64,000 nucleotides of DNA from assembly GCA_963788085.1 (NCBI GenBank), contig CAWBFS010000015.1:62001-126000 (forward strand), given 5' to 3'. The translations under genes were made by a program, and so were the position numbers. How positions within the stretch are numbered: the stretch's first letter is position 1; every line of letters begins with the position of its first letter. Shown piece after piece: positions 36,920 to 45,324 of this stretch. Source of the DNA: AP-15 sp963788085 (GTDB taxonomy: Bacteria; Pseudomonadota; Alphaproteobacteria; ATCC43930; CGMCC-115725). The notes under the pieces are model-generated. The model saw only the letters and a list, made by a program, of their open reading frames with translations. It made no database searches and was not told where the DNA came from.

Positions 36920-39900
36920 TGTCTCTGCCGGTATCAGCATCTGTGCCGAATCTGGCCATGACGATACCGACGGGCTTTGCCGCCGTTCTCGGAATTTGGT
37001 TCGCCACGGCGAGCGCCATATTATTCGCTGAGGCCGGATTGGCGCGCCGCATCGCTAAATTCCGGTTATTCAGCACGCGGCAAGCGCCCCCCGTCACAGA
37101 GGTTCCGGCTGCCTTACGGTTGGAGCAACAGTGCGTAGCTCCCGGACAGAGAAGGGGAGACCGCCCGGCTGACCGGCAGCCAGCCAGCGGATTTCAAATC
37201 AGCCGTATTCTTCTGCGAATTGCGGCGTTTGCTTTTGGGCTCGGTGTGGCGCTCCCCACCCTGGCACAGACGATCAGCGGCTCCTCACTCAACATCACGG
37301 GCCAGTCCACCCTGCAGGGTGACGTGGTAACGTGCTCCGGACACCCGTGGATCGATGTTCGTTGCAATGGCGCCGTGGGCGACGGGAATCATGACGACAC
37401 GAGCGCCATAAACAACACTATTTCAGCCGGCATTGCGAATAACTGGCCGGTGCGAGTAACTGCGGGAACCTACAAGGTCACATCACAGATAATGATCGAC
37501 TACGCCGCTCAGCCCGGGCAAGGATTTCGCCTCATCTCGGACGGCGCGGTCATCGACGGTCGAACGATCGCGTCCGGCCCGGTGCTGCAGATCCAATGCG
37601 GCGGCGGTACGACCAGCAGCCCGACCGGGTGTTTCTATTTTAGAGAAGAGGGTACCCTATTTGTCAACGGCAACACTCCGGCTTATGTAGTTGTGGTCGG
37701 CAAAACTGATTTCTCCGATGCGCACAATTCGGCAAAATTCGATCATCTGATTGTCAATAATGCCAACACTGCAGCAGCGGGAGGCGGCTGCCAGTTCAAT
37801 TATGTACTGGATAGTGACGTTTACGCGGTTTGCGTTGCGGCCGGCGGGGCGGCCGGCCTCGCATTCGAGCAGGTCCAGTTTTCCCGTATATCCGGCGCGG
37901 GCACAGCGGCGGGCACCGGAGGGCGCGGAGTAGTTCTGGAGAACGGTTACAACTTCAGCAACACCTTCTTTGCTCTCGATCTCGAAGTGTCTCCGACCTG
38001 CCTGTCGATAACTTTCATTCACAATGGTCTCAACACTTTCGTATCTCCTTATTTCGACTGCGTCACGGCGGTGAATGCGACGGCAAGCGACGGCAATGTG
38101 CTGATCAATCCCAATTATGGTGGTGCAACGGTCAATTACGGACCGCTCTCGACGGGAATATCGGTAATCGGCACGGGATCGAGAGACAATTGGCTGTTTC
38201 CGGTGGCCGGATCTTATGTAGCAAAGCCGATCGATGATGGGCTCAGCATCTCGAACTATAATGCTCCCGGCGCATCAATGTCAGTGACCCTGCCTGCGCT
38301 TGCCACCGTCAATGCGGGGTGGAGCATGGGATTTGCTTCCGATAACGGCAAGGGCATGACGATCACGACGACCAGTGGTTCGATCATCTCAGGCGGGAAG
38401 AGCGTTGGATCGATCACAATGGGCGCCGGAAATTATGAATATGTTCGGCTGCAATCGGATGGGAACAACTTCCGTATTGTCTCGTCAACTCGAAATACAC
38501 GGTTGGCGAACGGCTTCGAACCGCCGCCCTGGCCGAGCAATTGGCTGTTCCCCGCCAGTTCCGGTTATGCCGCCGACCTCAGCGACAACGGCAACGTCCT
38601 CTCAAGCTATAATAGCGCTGCCGGTCTGACCGTTACGCTGCCCTCGGCAAACGGGCTCCCCGACGGCTGGTCCATGGGCTTCGCTACCGACAACGACAAG
38701 GGCCTGATGGTCCAAGTGAACAGCACCACCGGTGGTCATATCGTATGGCCGGGGTCCGGCGGATCGCAAACATCATTGGTGATGGCGAACACCAGCCAAG
38801 GTGCTTACGAGTTCATGGTGCTGCAGTACGATGGCAACGGCAATTTCCGGGTGCTCGAAGCGACACCAGCGACTTCGCAGGCGATCGGCATGGTCGGCGC
38901 TGCGGGGATCAGCCGCTGGAGTTTCCCGACGGTCAGTTCTTACTCCGCGACGGTTGCCGACAACGGCAATGTAATATCCAGCCTCAACAGCCCGGCTTCC
39001 TATTTGGCGGTAACGCTGCCCTCGACGACAGCCGTGTCGATTGGCTGGACGATCGGGATAGCGACCGACGGCAACAAGACCGCCGCGGTGCAAACCAACT
39101 CCACCTCCGGCGCGCGCATTCTCTATCCGGGCAGCGGCGCAACGACTACTTCGGCCTCGCTCGCGGGAGCAAACTACGAACTCCTCGTTCTGCAGTTCGA
39201 CGGCGGAAATTTCCGAGTTATCCAGGCGACACCGGCAACCGCCACATTGATGGGGATTAGCGGCAACGCCCCGGGAATCAATCGTTGGAGCTTTCCGGCG
39301 GTCGGCACATATGCCGCCTCCCAAAGCGACATCGGCAACGCAGTGTCCAGTTACAACACCCCGATCAGCTCCCTAACCGTTACCCTGCCGCCGACGACTG
39401 CGATCAGTGCCGGCTGGACGATGGGCTTTGCGACCGACAATGGCAAGAACATGACTGTTGAAGTCAACGGCGCCGCCGGCGGACACATCCTTTATCCGGC
39501 CGGGGCGACCGGCTCTGCGGGCAACTCGGTGACACTGGCGCCGACCAACTACGAATTTATGGCGTTGCAATTCGACGGCAGCAATTTCCGAATTGTGTCG
39601 ATTACCCCACGCAGCGCCTCCGCGCTTGGCATGTTCGGGCATCAGATTACGACAGGGGCAACCCCGGCGCTCGGCTCGGGGTCTGGCGACTGTGGGACTT
39701 CGCCATCGATCGGGGGCAATGACAGTGCCGGGCGGATCACCGTCGGGGCTGCCAATGGTGGCAGTTGTACGATCACATTCGTATCGCCTTGGCCGAACCC
39801 TCCGGTTTGCTCGGTTTTCGACGAAACCACGGGGACTCTCGTACGTCCGACGGCCGCCTCGAATGCCACTGTGACGCTTACGGGGACATTTGCCGACGGC

Positions 39901-39936
39901 GACATCCTCGCCTACCAATGCGTCGGCTTTCAATGA
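36913..39936 (+). CDS. Large fibre-like protein: pectate-lyase-type beta-helix plus four tandem repeats
   Basis: 1007 residues. After a hydrophobic segment (GIWFATASAILFAEAGLA) and a second, signal-peptide-like stretch ending ALPTLAQ near residue 118, there is a pectate-lyase-3-type start (IDVRCNGAVGDGNHDDTSAI, VRVTAGTYKV). The C-terminal half holds four ~120-residue repeats, each with a W(L/S)FP start, GW(S/T)MGFATDN-like core and (L/V)QFDG.NFR end. A final Cys-containing domain follows (SCTITFVSPWPNPPVCSVFD). Beta-helix phage proteins bind or cut host polysaccharide. Its position between TerL and portal is unusual, and the internal signal-like segment may mean the true start lies about 80-100 codons downstream. 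Confidence 0.75.
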   Translation: MVMSLPVSASVPNLAMTIPTGFAAVLGIWFATASAILFAEAGLARRIAKFRLFSTRQAPPVTEVPAALRLEQQCVAPGQRRGDRPADRQPASGFQISRILLRIAAFAFGLGVALPTLAQTISGSSLNITGQSTLQGDVVTCSGHPWIDVRCNGAVGDGNHDDTSAINNTISAGIANNWPVRVTAGTYKVTSQIMIDYAAQPGQGFRLISDGAVIDGRTIASGPVLQIQCGGGTTSSPTGCFYFREEGTLFVNGNTPAYVVVVGKTDFSDAHNSAKFDHLIVNNANTAAAGGGCQFNYVLDSDVYAVCVAAGGAAGLAFEQVQFSRISGAGTAAGTGGRGVVLENGYNFSNTFFALDLEVSPTCLSITFIHNGLNTFVSPYFDCVTAVNATASDGNVLINPNYGGATVNYGPLSTGISVIGTGSRDNWLFPVAGSYVAKPIDDGLSISNYNAPGASMSVTLPALATVNAGWSMGFASDNGKGMTITTTSGSIISGGKSVGSITMGAGNYEYVRLQSDGNNFRIVSSTRNTRLANGFEPPPWPSNWLFPASSGYAADLSDNGNVLSSYNSAAGLTVTLPSANGLPDGWSMGFATDNDKGLMVQVNSTTGGHIVWPGSGGSQTSLVMANTSQGAYEFMVLQYDGNGNFRVLEATPATSQAIGMVGAAGISRWSFPTVSSYSATVADNGNVISSLNSPASYLAVTLPSTTAVSIGWTIGIATDGNKTAAVQTNSTSGARILYPGSGATTTSASLAGANYELLVLQFDGGNFRVIQATPATATLMGISGNAPGINRWSFPAVGTYAASQSDIGNAVSSYNTPISSLTVTLPPTTAISAGWTMGFATDNGKNMTVEVNGAAGGHILYPAGATGSAGNSVTLAPTNYEFMALQFDGSNFRIVSITPRSASALGMFGHQITTGATPALGSGSGDCGTSPSIGGNDSAGRITVGAANGGSCTITFVSPWPNPPVCSVFDETTGTLVRPTAASNATVTLTGTFADGDILAYQCVGFQ
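38188..39609 (+). repeat. Four tandem ~360-base coding repeats in the fibre-like gene
   Basis: Units begin near 38188, 38539, 38914 and 39283. Each encodes WxFP, then DNGN-like, TVTLP, GW-(S/T)-(M/I)-G-(F/I)-A-(S/T)-D and LQ(F/Y)DG-NFR(I/V) in the same order. The copies are clearly diverged at the DNA level, so this is an old duplication. Confidence 0.85.
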
Positions 39937-40021
39937 TCGAGGCTCTCACAACCGGGGGAGTTGGGTTTGAGCGAAGGTGCGCCTTCGGCCTGCCATCCTT
40001 GGACATCATGGAGTCGCTTTG

Positions 40022-41384
40022 ATGCCTGCTTCTGACGCCAAGCGGACCTCGTTGGCATCATACACGTGGGGCGGCTGGGGAAGTCAGAACGACATCACTC
40101 GGTTTCGCAACATCTTCCAGCCAGACCCGGGAATTTTTTCACCCGGCTATCCGCTGGTTCCCCCGGAGCGCGAGCAGGTACGCCTCTGGGATTATCCAGT
40201 CGGCTACAATGCGATCTACACGCCGCGCTCTTATGAAGCGATCGGTTTCGACGAACTGAGGGCGCTAGCCGAAAGTCACGATATCACGCGGCTCGCGATT
40301 GAGACGCGGAAGGATCAGATCGAAAAACTCGATTGGACGATCAAGTCACGCAACGATAAAAGGCCCAGCGAAGACGCCGCCTCTCGAATTGACCAGCTGA
40401 CCGAGTTCTGGCAAAGCCCTGATGGCGAACAACCCTTCGCAACCTGGCTTCGCGAAGCTCTCGAAGACGTCCTTGTGCTCGACGCGGCGGCATTCGAATT
40501 ACGCCGTAACCGCGGCGGCAAAATCATCGGGCTCGACGTCGTCGACGGCTCGACGGTCAAACTGTTGCTCGATGATACCGGCCGGCGGCCACGGCCACCG
40601 GCCCCGGCCTACGAACAGATCATCCACGGGCGACCTTGGCGTCTCCTGACCAGCGACGAGCTGATGTACCTACCGCGGAACCCACGGCCGCACAAGGCAT
40701 ACGGTTTCAGCCCCGTCGAGCAGATCGTGACGACGGTCAATATCGCGCTGCGCCGCCAGGCGATGCAGCTGCAACATTTCACGGAGGGTAATGTTCCGCC
40801 GGGTCTGCTTAACGCACCGGACGGGTGGAGCCCTGAGCAGATCCGCCAATTCCAGGAATGGTTCGAACTCGATTCTAGCGGGAAATACGGGTAATCGCAC
40901 TCGCCTCGTCTGGGGTCCCAGTGGCGCCAAATATCAGGCTTTCAAGGAGGCGCCGTACAAGGACGATTTCGACGAGTGGCTGGCGCGGATCGTGTGTTAT
41001 GCATTCTCATTGCCGCCCACCGCGTTTACGCCGCAGGTCAATCGGGCCACGGCGCAGACCGCGCAGGAAGCAGCCCTGGAAGAGGGGCTCGCGCCGTTGC
41101 TCGGGTGGGTCAAGCGGCTAGTCGACGGCGTTATTCAGACCAGGATGGGCCATGTCGATCTTGAATTCGCATGGTCGAATAGCCGGCCGACAGATCCAAA
41201 GGATCAGGCAACGATCCTCAGCGGTTATGTGAAGGACGGGATTTTTGCGCTCAATGAGGCGCGCGACATTCTGGGAATGGCCCCGGTCGCAGGCGGGGAC
41301 CAACCGATGTTTTTGACCGCACAAGGACCTGTGCTGCTGAGCGAAGCCGATAGAAAAAACCGGAGTGGGCAAGCAGGTAATTAG
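40022..41384 (+). CDS. Phage portal protein (apparent +1 frameshift near 40875)
   Basis: The dodecameric DNA gate of the capsid. The ATG at 40022 opens 291 codons in frame 2 (PVGYNAIYTPRSYEAIGFDE, EKLDWTIKSRNDKRP, GFSPVEQIVTTVNIALRRQ). The frame ends prematurely at 40894, while homology continues in frame 3 from about 40878 (AGNTGNRTRLVWGPSGAKYQ, then CYAFSLPPTAFTPQVNRATA) to 41384. One surplus base in 40870-40878 explains this. The intact product would be ~453 residues, normal for the family. The 217 bases that follow hold no gene that I can support. Confidence 0.9.
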
Positions 41385-41601
41385 GTTCGCCTGCCGGATT
41401 CGTCGTCGAAATCTATCCCCAAGAGAGCCGCCGACTGCGCCAACTGACAAGGCGCGCCGTCATTGCGCATGCTTCGCTCCGCCTGGATCCTGTACGTGCA
41501 GTGATTTTGATCGCTGGTGAACGACGCTGCGGCCACCTCTCAACCTCGCACCGGTAGATTATTCGCCCAAGCACAGTGAATACGCACGCTAGGAGCCCTT
41601 C

Positions 41602-42708
41602 ATGAGTGTACTGCCCTCCGATATCGTCGTGTATGGTTCGGCCAATATGCCTGAGGCGGATGGCGCGATCAACGGCGGCCCTGTTGATTTTAGCCGTCGT
41701 GTCGCATTCTACGATATCGTCCCGGCTGGCAACCTGGACGTGATATCGAGCTCGGCCAGTGACACGGCGACCAAAATTACCTTCTACGGTCGTGACGCGA
41801 CCGGCGTGATCCAGAACCAGACCTTAAGCCTGAATGGACAGACTTGGGTTACCGGTTCTCAGTCGCTGGAACGGCTCCTGTACGCCGTTTTGTCGGGAGC
41901 CACCGCAAACGGTCCCGCCGCCAATCCGGGAGGCACGGCTGCGGTTGGCGACGTAGCGCTTGCAGCGCACAGCTGTGTATTGCCGACTGGTTCAGTCACC
42001 ATTGACGCAACCGTTCGAACCGCACAGAGCGGATCCGCCAATCACACGGGGACGATACCGGCCTTGTTCAAGTTGCAGGCCGGCGACGGAGCGAGCATTT
42101 CTCCTGGACAGATGATCTGGATCAGGAGCGGCACCGGTGCAAGCCAGCTGCGCCAAATCATCTCCGCGTCAGGTTACGGCACCGATGTGGTGGCCGTCAG
42201 CCGCGATTGGGCCACGATCCCGGACGATACGACCAGTTACAAAATTCTCCAAGGAATGCTCTTTGAGATTTCGCCAAATCCCGTGACAGCCATTACCCGC
42301 TTGTTCTCAAACACAGCAGCCGACGGACCGGCCGGCGCGCAGCGCACCTATTATGAAAAAATCTTTATTGTCAACAACAACACGAGCACCGCACTGACCG
42401 GTACACAGATCGAGGTCGCAAGCGAGGCGCCGAGCCTACCCTCGGGCGCTCTGTTGGATCTGGCGTTGACTACGGCTCTAAACGACACCGGCACTGCCGG
42501 TAATCGTCAAACTGCACCTTCTTCGGGCATTGCCTCGTTCATCTCGCAACCCGCTTTCGTCAGTGTGCCTGGCCCGGGCAACCTGCCTTCGGGCGCAGCG
42601 CCCAACACCTCCGGTGCTCAAGGCGTGTGGTTGCGGTTGACCTTACCCGCCGGCACCGCGACCTATAAGGGCTGGGCCGACCTGCGGACTCAAGGGACCA
42701 CGACGTAA
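41602..42708 (+). CDS. Uncharacterised virion protein
   Basis: 368 residues without a recognised family. Composition is Ala/Gly/Ser/Thr-rich with regular beta-type stretches (ITFYGRDATGVIQNQTLSLN, QMIWIRSGTGASQLRQI) and a C-terminal TLPAGTATYKGWADLRTQG, as in structural phage proteins. A TAGGAGCCC ribosome site precedes the ATG. It lies between portal and protease and could be a head-decoration or fibre-attachment protein. Confidence 0.7.
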   Translation: MSVLPSDIVVYGSANMPEADGAINGGPVDFSRRVAFYDIVPAGNLDVISSSASDTATKITFYGRDATGVIQNQTLSLNGQTWVTGSQSLERLLYAVLSGATANGPAANPGGTAAVGDVALAAHSCVLPTGSVTIDATVRTAQSGSANHTGTIPALFKLQAGDGASISPGQMIWIRSGTGASQLRQIISASGYGTDVVAVSRDWATIPDDTTSYKILQGMLFEISPNPVTAITRLFSNTAADGPAGAQRTYYEKIFIVNNNTSTALTGTQIEVASEAPSLPSGALLDLALTTALNDTGTAGNRQTAPSSGIASFISQPAFVSVPGPGNLPSGAAPNTSGAQGVWLRLTLPAGTATYKGWADLRTQGTTT

Positions 42709-42812
42709 CGGTCTCACTACTCAGTCCGACCAAGTCTTAACGTCGACAACGTCCAGGTTGTCGGCCATTCTCATTCTACCCGCTCGCAACTAAATAACAG
42801 TGAAATCTGATC

Positions 42813-43181
42813 GTGACGATAGCTACCCACCTTGCGGTCTTCTACGCAACGAAGAGCAAAATTCTTCGTCGAAAGGTCATCCCTGATGACGATATGGCCG
42901 TTGCGCAGCTACGCGCTGAACCGGGCGAGAGCGTGCTTCTGCTTCCGCTCACCCGTTCCTATGATGACGCGGCCTGCCGAGCTGCAATTGCTGAAGCGAC
43001 GGGTTGCAAGCCACCCAGCGGGCGGTGCTGCGTCGTCGACAAATCAGGCAACGTAGTTGCAGTCTGTAATGCCGACCCCGTGCTCGATTTACATCCGCAT
43101 GGGCAGCTCATCGCAGATGACATTGCGGTGCCCGGCGACCGTTATATTAGCGGAGCGTTTTCGCGTCCATTTGAGCGATGA
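42813..43181 (+). CDS. Hypothetical protein
   Basis: 122 residues from a GTG. Starts TIATHLAVFYATKSKILRRK and contains ESVLLLPLTRSYDDAACRAA, two Cys near the middle (SGRCCVVD), and a C-terminal PGDRYISGAFSRPFER. Overall it resembles a small mixed alpha/beta domain. No family recognised; coding potential is supported by the lack of competing frames and by the phage-gene setting. Confidence 0.55.
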   Translation: MTIATHLAVFYATKSKILRRKVIPDDDMAVAQLRAEPGESVLLLPLTRSYDDAACRAAIAEATGCKPPSGRCCVVDKSGNVVAVCNADPVLDLHPHGQLIADDIAVPGDRYISGAFSRPFER

Positions 43182-43261
43182 TCACCTCGATCCCCAATTT
43201 CGCATCATCGAGACCCCAGCTCGCCATCATCGTTATGGCGCCCCGTAAAGAGTAAGACTGT

Positions 43262-43405
43262 ATGAGTGTCTCGGCTCCGCTAAAAGACAAACGCGTCGAC
43301 ACTCCGCCTCTTCGATACGCCGAGCCTGTTGCCGTCACCTCGCCCGGGCTTCATAGGCTCGGCGGCGGAACCCGGCTGCCCAACAGCCTCGCGGTCCTGA
43401 TGTGA
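43262..43405 (+). CDS. Possible 47-residue protein coupled to the glycine-rich gene
   Basis: ATG at 43262, stop TGA at 43403-43405 overlapping the GTG at 43402 of the next gene. The product begins MSVSAPLKDKRVDTPPLRYA. The 4-base stop-start overlap is the usual coupling in this cluster and is the main support; no strong ribosome site and no family. Confidence 0.4.
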   Translation: MSVSAPLKDKRVDTPPLRYAEPVAVTSPGLHRLGGGTRLPNSLAVLM

Positions 43406-44357
43406 CGCAAATTTATATCATCTCCGGCACCTCCTGGACGGTGCCGTCGGATTGGTCCAACACCAACACGATCGAGACGATCGGCGGCGGCGGCGGCGGC
43501 CAAACCGCCAATGCCAGCTTTGCCGGCTCGGGCGGCGGCGGCGGCGGGTACTCGAAGATCAGCAATCTGGCGGGCCTCAGCGGTAGCATCACAGTCGCGG
43601 TCGGGTCGGGCGGTGTCGACCGGCGCGGCCGGCGGCGACACCTGGTTCAATGGCGCCAGTCTCGCCGCGCTCCTCGGTCGGCGCCAAGGGGGGCAGCGGC
43701 GGCGCAAATAATTCCGGCGGTCTCGGCGGCGGCAGGTCGGCAACACCGGGTGTCGGCACGACCAAAAACCTCGGCGGCAGCTGGCGGCACTCCGGGCGGT
43801 AACTGCTCCATACTCTGCTGCCGGTGGTGGCGGCGCGGCTGGCCCAAACGGCAACGGCGGCAACGGCGGCGGCTCCGAACAACAACGTACCACCTATGGC
43901 GCGGGCGGCGGCGGTGGCAACGGCGGCGGCAGCGAACGGCGTCAACGCCACAGACGCCAATGGCGGTGCGGGCGGCAACGGCAATGGCGGTCCGGCGGCG
44001 GCGTCCGGCGATACCGGCTCGGGGCCGGAAATGGCACGGCAGGAACCGGCGGCGGCGGGGGCGGCGGAAAATACGGCACAAACGACTCTGGCGGGTCCGG
44101 CGCTACCGGCAGCGAGTTTGACGGCTCGCATGGCTCGGCGGCGGCGGCGGCGGCGGCGGCGGCCGCGACCTGACTGGCGTAACGAACGCGGCTGGGAACG
44201 GCGGCGCCGGGGCGACTTATGGTGGCGGCGGCGGCGGCGGCGGCTATCCGCGGGACAATGTCAGCTTTGGCACCGCGGCGGCGGCGGCCAGGGCATCATC
44301 GTCATCACCTATACGCCCGTAATCAGCGCCACGATATTGGCGGAGTCTCGAAATGCA
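43402..44357 (+). CDS. Glycine-rich tail-fibre-type protein, reading frame broken many times
   Basis: Begins MTQIYIISGTSWTVPSDWSN then TIETIGGGGGGQTANASFAG, the N-terminus of phage glycine-rich domain proteins, which form poly-Gly-II-like fibre tips. The matching C-terminal signature QGIIVITYTPV lies at about 44291-44323 in another frame. Between them the glycine-rich coding moves through frames 1, 2, 3, 1, 2, 3, 2, 1, 3, about eight changes in under 900 bases of GGC-rich DNA. Open frames such as the one at 43824 contain long arginine runs that are GGC tracts read out of frame. Sequencing error in GC-rich repeats is most likely; gene decay or repeat slippage is possible. Confidence 0.7.
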
Positions 44358-44870
44358 ATGGAGCATCAAGCGGTCGGCCGCATAGATGCTTCTGCGGCGG
44401 CGGAGTTTGGCCTATCTGTCCCGAGCAATGTCGCAGTGGCAACCGAAGGACGCCGAGAAATTCGTTGCGAGGACGAAACACCGATTGAAGCTTCTAGTGC
44501 TGCTCTTCGCAGCTCGCTGATCCCGATCCAATGGGCGGGTTCCTTGGCCTTCTATACGGACGCGTTCATGCCGTTCGAAGCCGCCGCGGCGTTACACCGA
44601 GATGCGCTTGGCTTCGTCGAATTTGCCTGCGTTATCTCGAGCAACGTACAATTTCGCCTTGAGCTTCTCACTATTCCGAGCAGTGAGGCGCTCCTTCCTG
44701 CAGAATCGTTGACGAATGGCGCACGCATTTCAGCTGACGGGCCGCTCTGCTTGGAATGGGTTGACCCTCCGTCCCTGCTGATGGTTGCACCGGAACGGCT
44801 GTTGCGCTCACCCGGCAGGATCCGCTTACTTGCGGGGCCCGGCAGTATTCATCCGCTCAGAGGTGATTGA
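44358..44870 (+). CDS. Hypothetical virion-cluster protein
   Basis: 170 residues from an ATG at 44358. The same frame is open upstream through the end of the glycine-rich protein, so it may be the C-terminal domain of that protein instead. Sequence features: RIDASAAAEFGLSVPSNVAV, then SLAFYTDAFMPFEAAAALHR and a C-terminal SPGRIRLLAGPGSIHPL. No family recognised. Sits 10 bases before the next gene. Confidence 0.5.
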   Translation: MEHQAVGRIDASAAAEFGLSVPSNVAVATEGRREIRCEDETPIEASSAALRSSLIPIQWAGSLAFYTDAFMPFEAAAALHRDALGFVEFACVISSNVQFRLELLTIPSSEALLPAESLTNGARISADGPLCLEWVDPPSLLMVAPERLLRSPGRIRLLAGPGSIHPLRGD

Positions 44871-44880
44871 GGTTTTCACA

Positions 44881-45297
44881 ATGCGCATTGCAACGCCTTT
44901 CACCCCGATCGAGATTGGTGAAGCCGATTATTTTGCCTTTGATTTTATGGCGGATGTGGGTGCGGCGACGATCGTATCGACGAGCTGGAACTGCGCGCTG
45001 GGCCCGTACGAGACAGCAATCGATCCGACGCCCCAATCACGGGTTTTCTCGGTTTCTCCGCAAACTACTATTCAAGTGCGTTCGCCGATGGACGGATCGC
45101 TGCAGACGCGGACGGGGGCGTTTTCCGTCGCCTTAATCGGGGGTATGCCGGCCTCGGCAGCCGGCGGTAATTACGTTCTCGAGGCCACCGCCAATTTGAG
45201 CGACGGACGTGTGCTGAAGCTCAATTCGACGTACAATGCAAGCTGCCGGGGCCCTAACTCTTCGCAGCCGGGTGTTCCGTACGCGCTATCAAACTAA
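44881..45297 (+). CDS. Small beta-rich virion-cluster protein
   Basis: 138 residues, ATG at 44881. It resembles small immunoglobulin-like phage accessory proteins: EIGEADYFAFDFMADVG, TSWNCALGPYETA, and GGNYVLEATANLSDGRVLKL, a strand typical of phage domains that bind or decorate particles. Its position before the protease gene suggests a head-associated role. No named family. Confidence 0.6.
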   Translation: MRIATPFTPIEIGEADYFAFDFMADVGAATIVSTSWNCALGPYETAIDPTPQSRVFSVSPQTTIQVRSPMDGSLQTRTGAFSVALIGGMPASAAGGNYVLEATANLSDGRVLKLNSTYNASCRGPNSSQPGVPYALSN

Positions 45298-45324
45298 ATC
45301 CGATACTGACTGGGATTTCCAATT

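Noticed and set aside
38188..39609. Tandem repeats as a CRISPR array
   Set aside because: Units are ~360 bases, in frame, and encode diverged protein repeats; no short identical repeats with spacers.
39972..39987. CGAAGG-TGCG-CCTTCG hairpin before the portal gene
   Set aside because: Short stem without a U-tract; not a convincing terminator.
43824..44340. Arginine-rich protein read across the glycine-rich region
   Set aside because: Long Arg runs are GGC repeats read in the wrong frame; only the end of this frame carries the true C-terminal signature.
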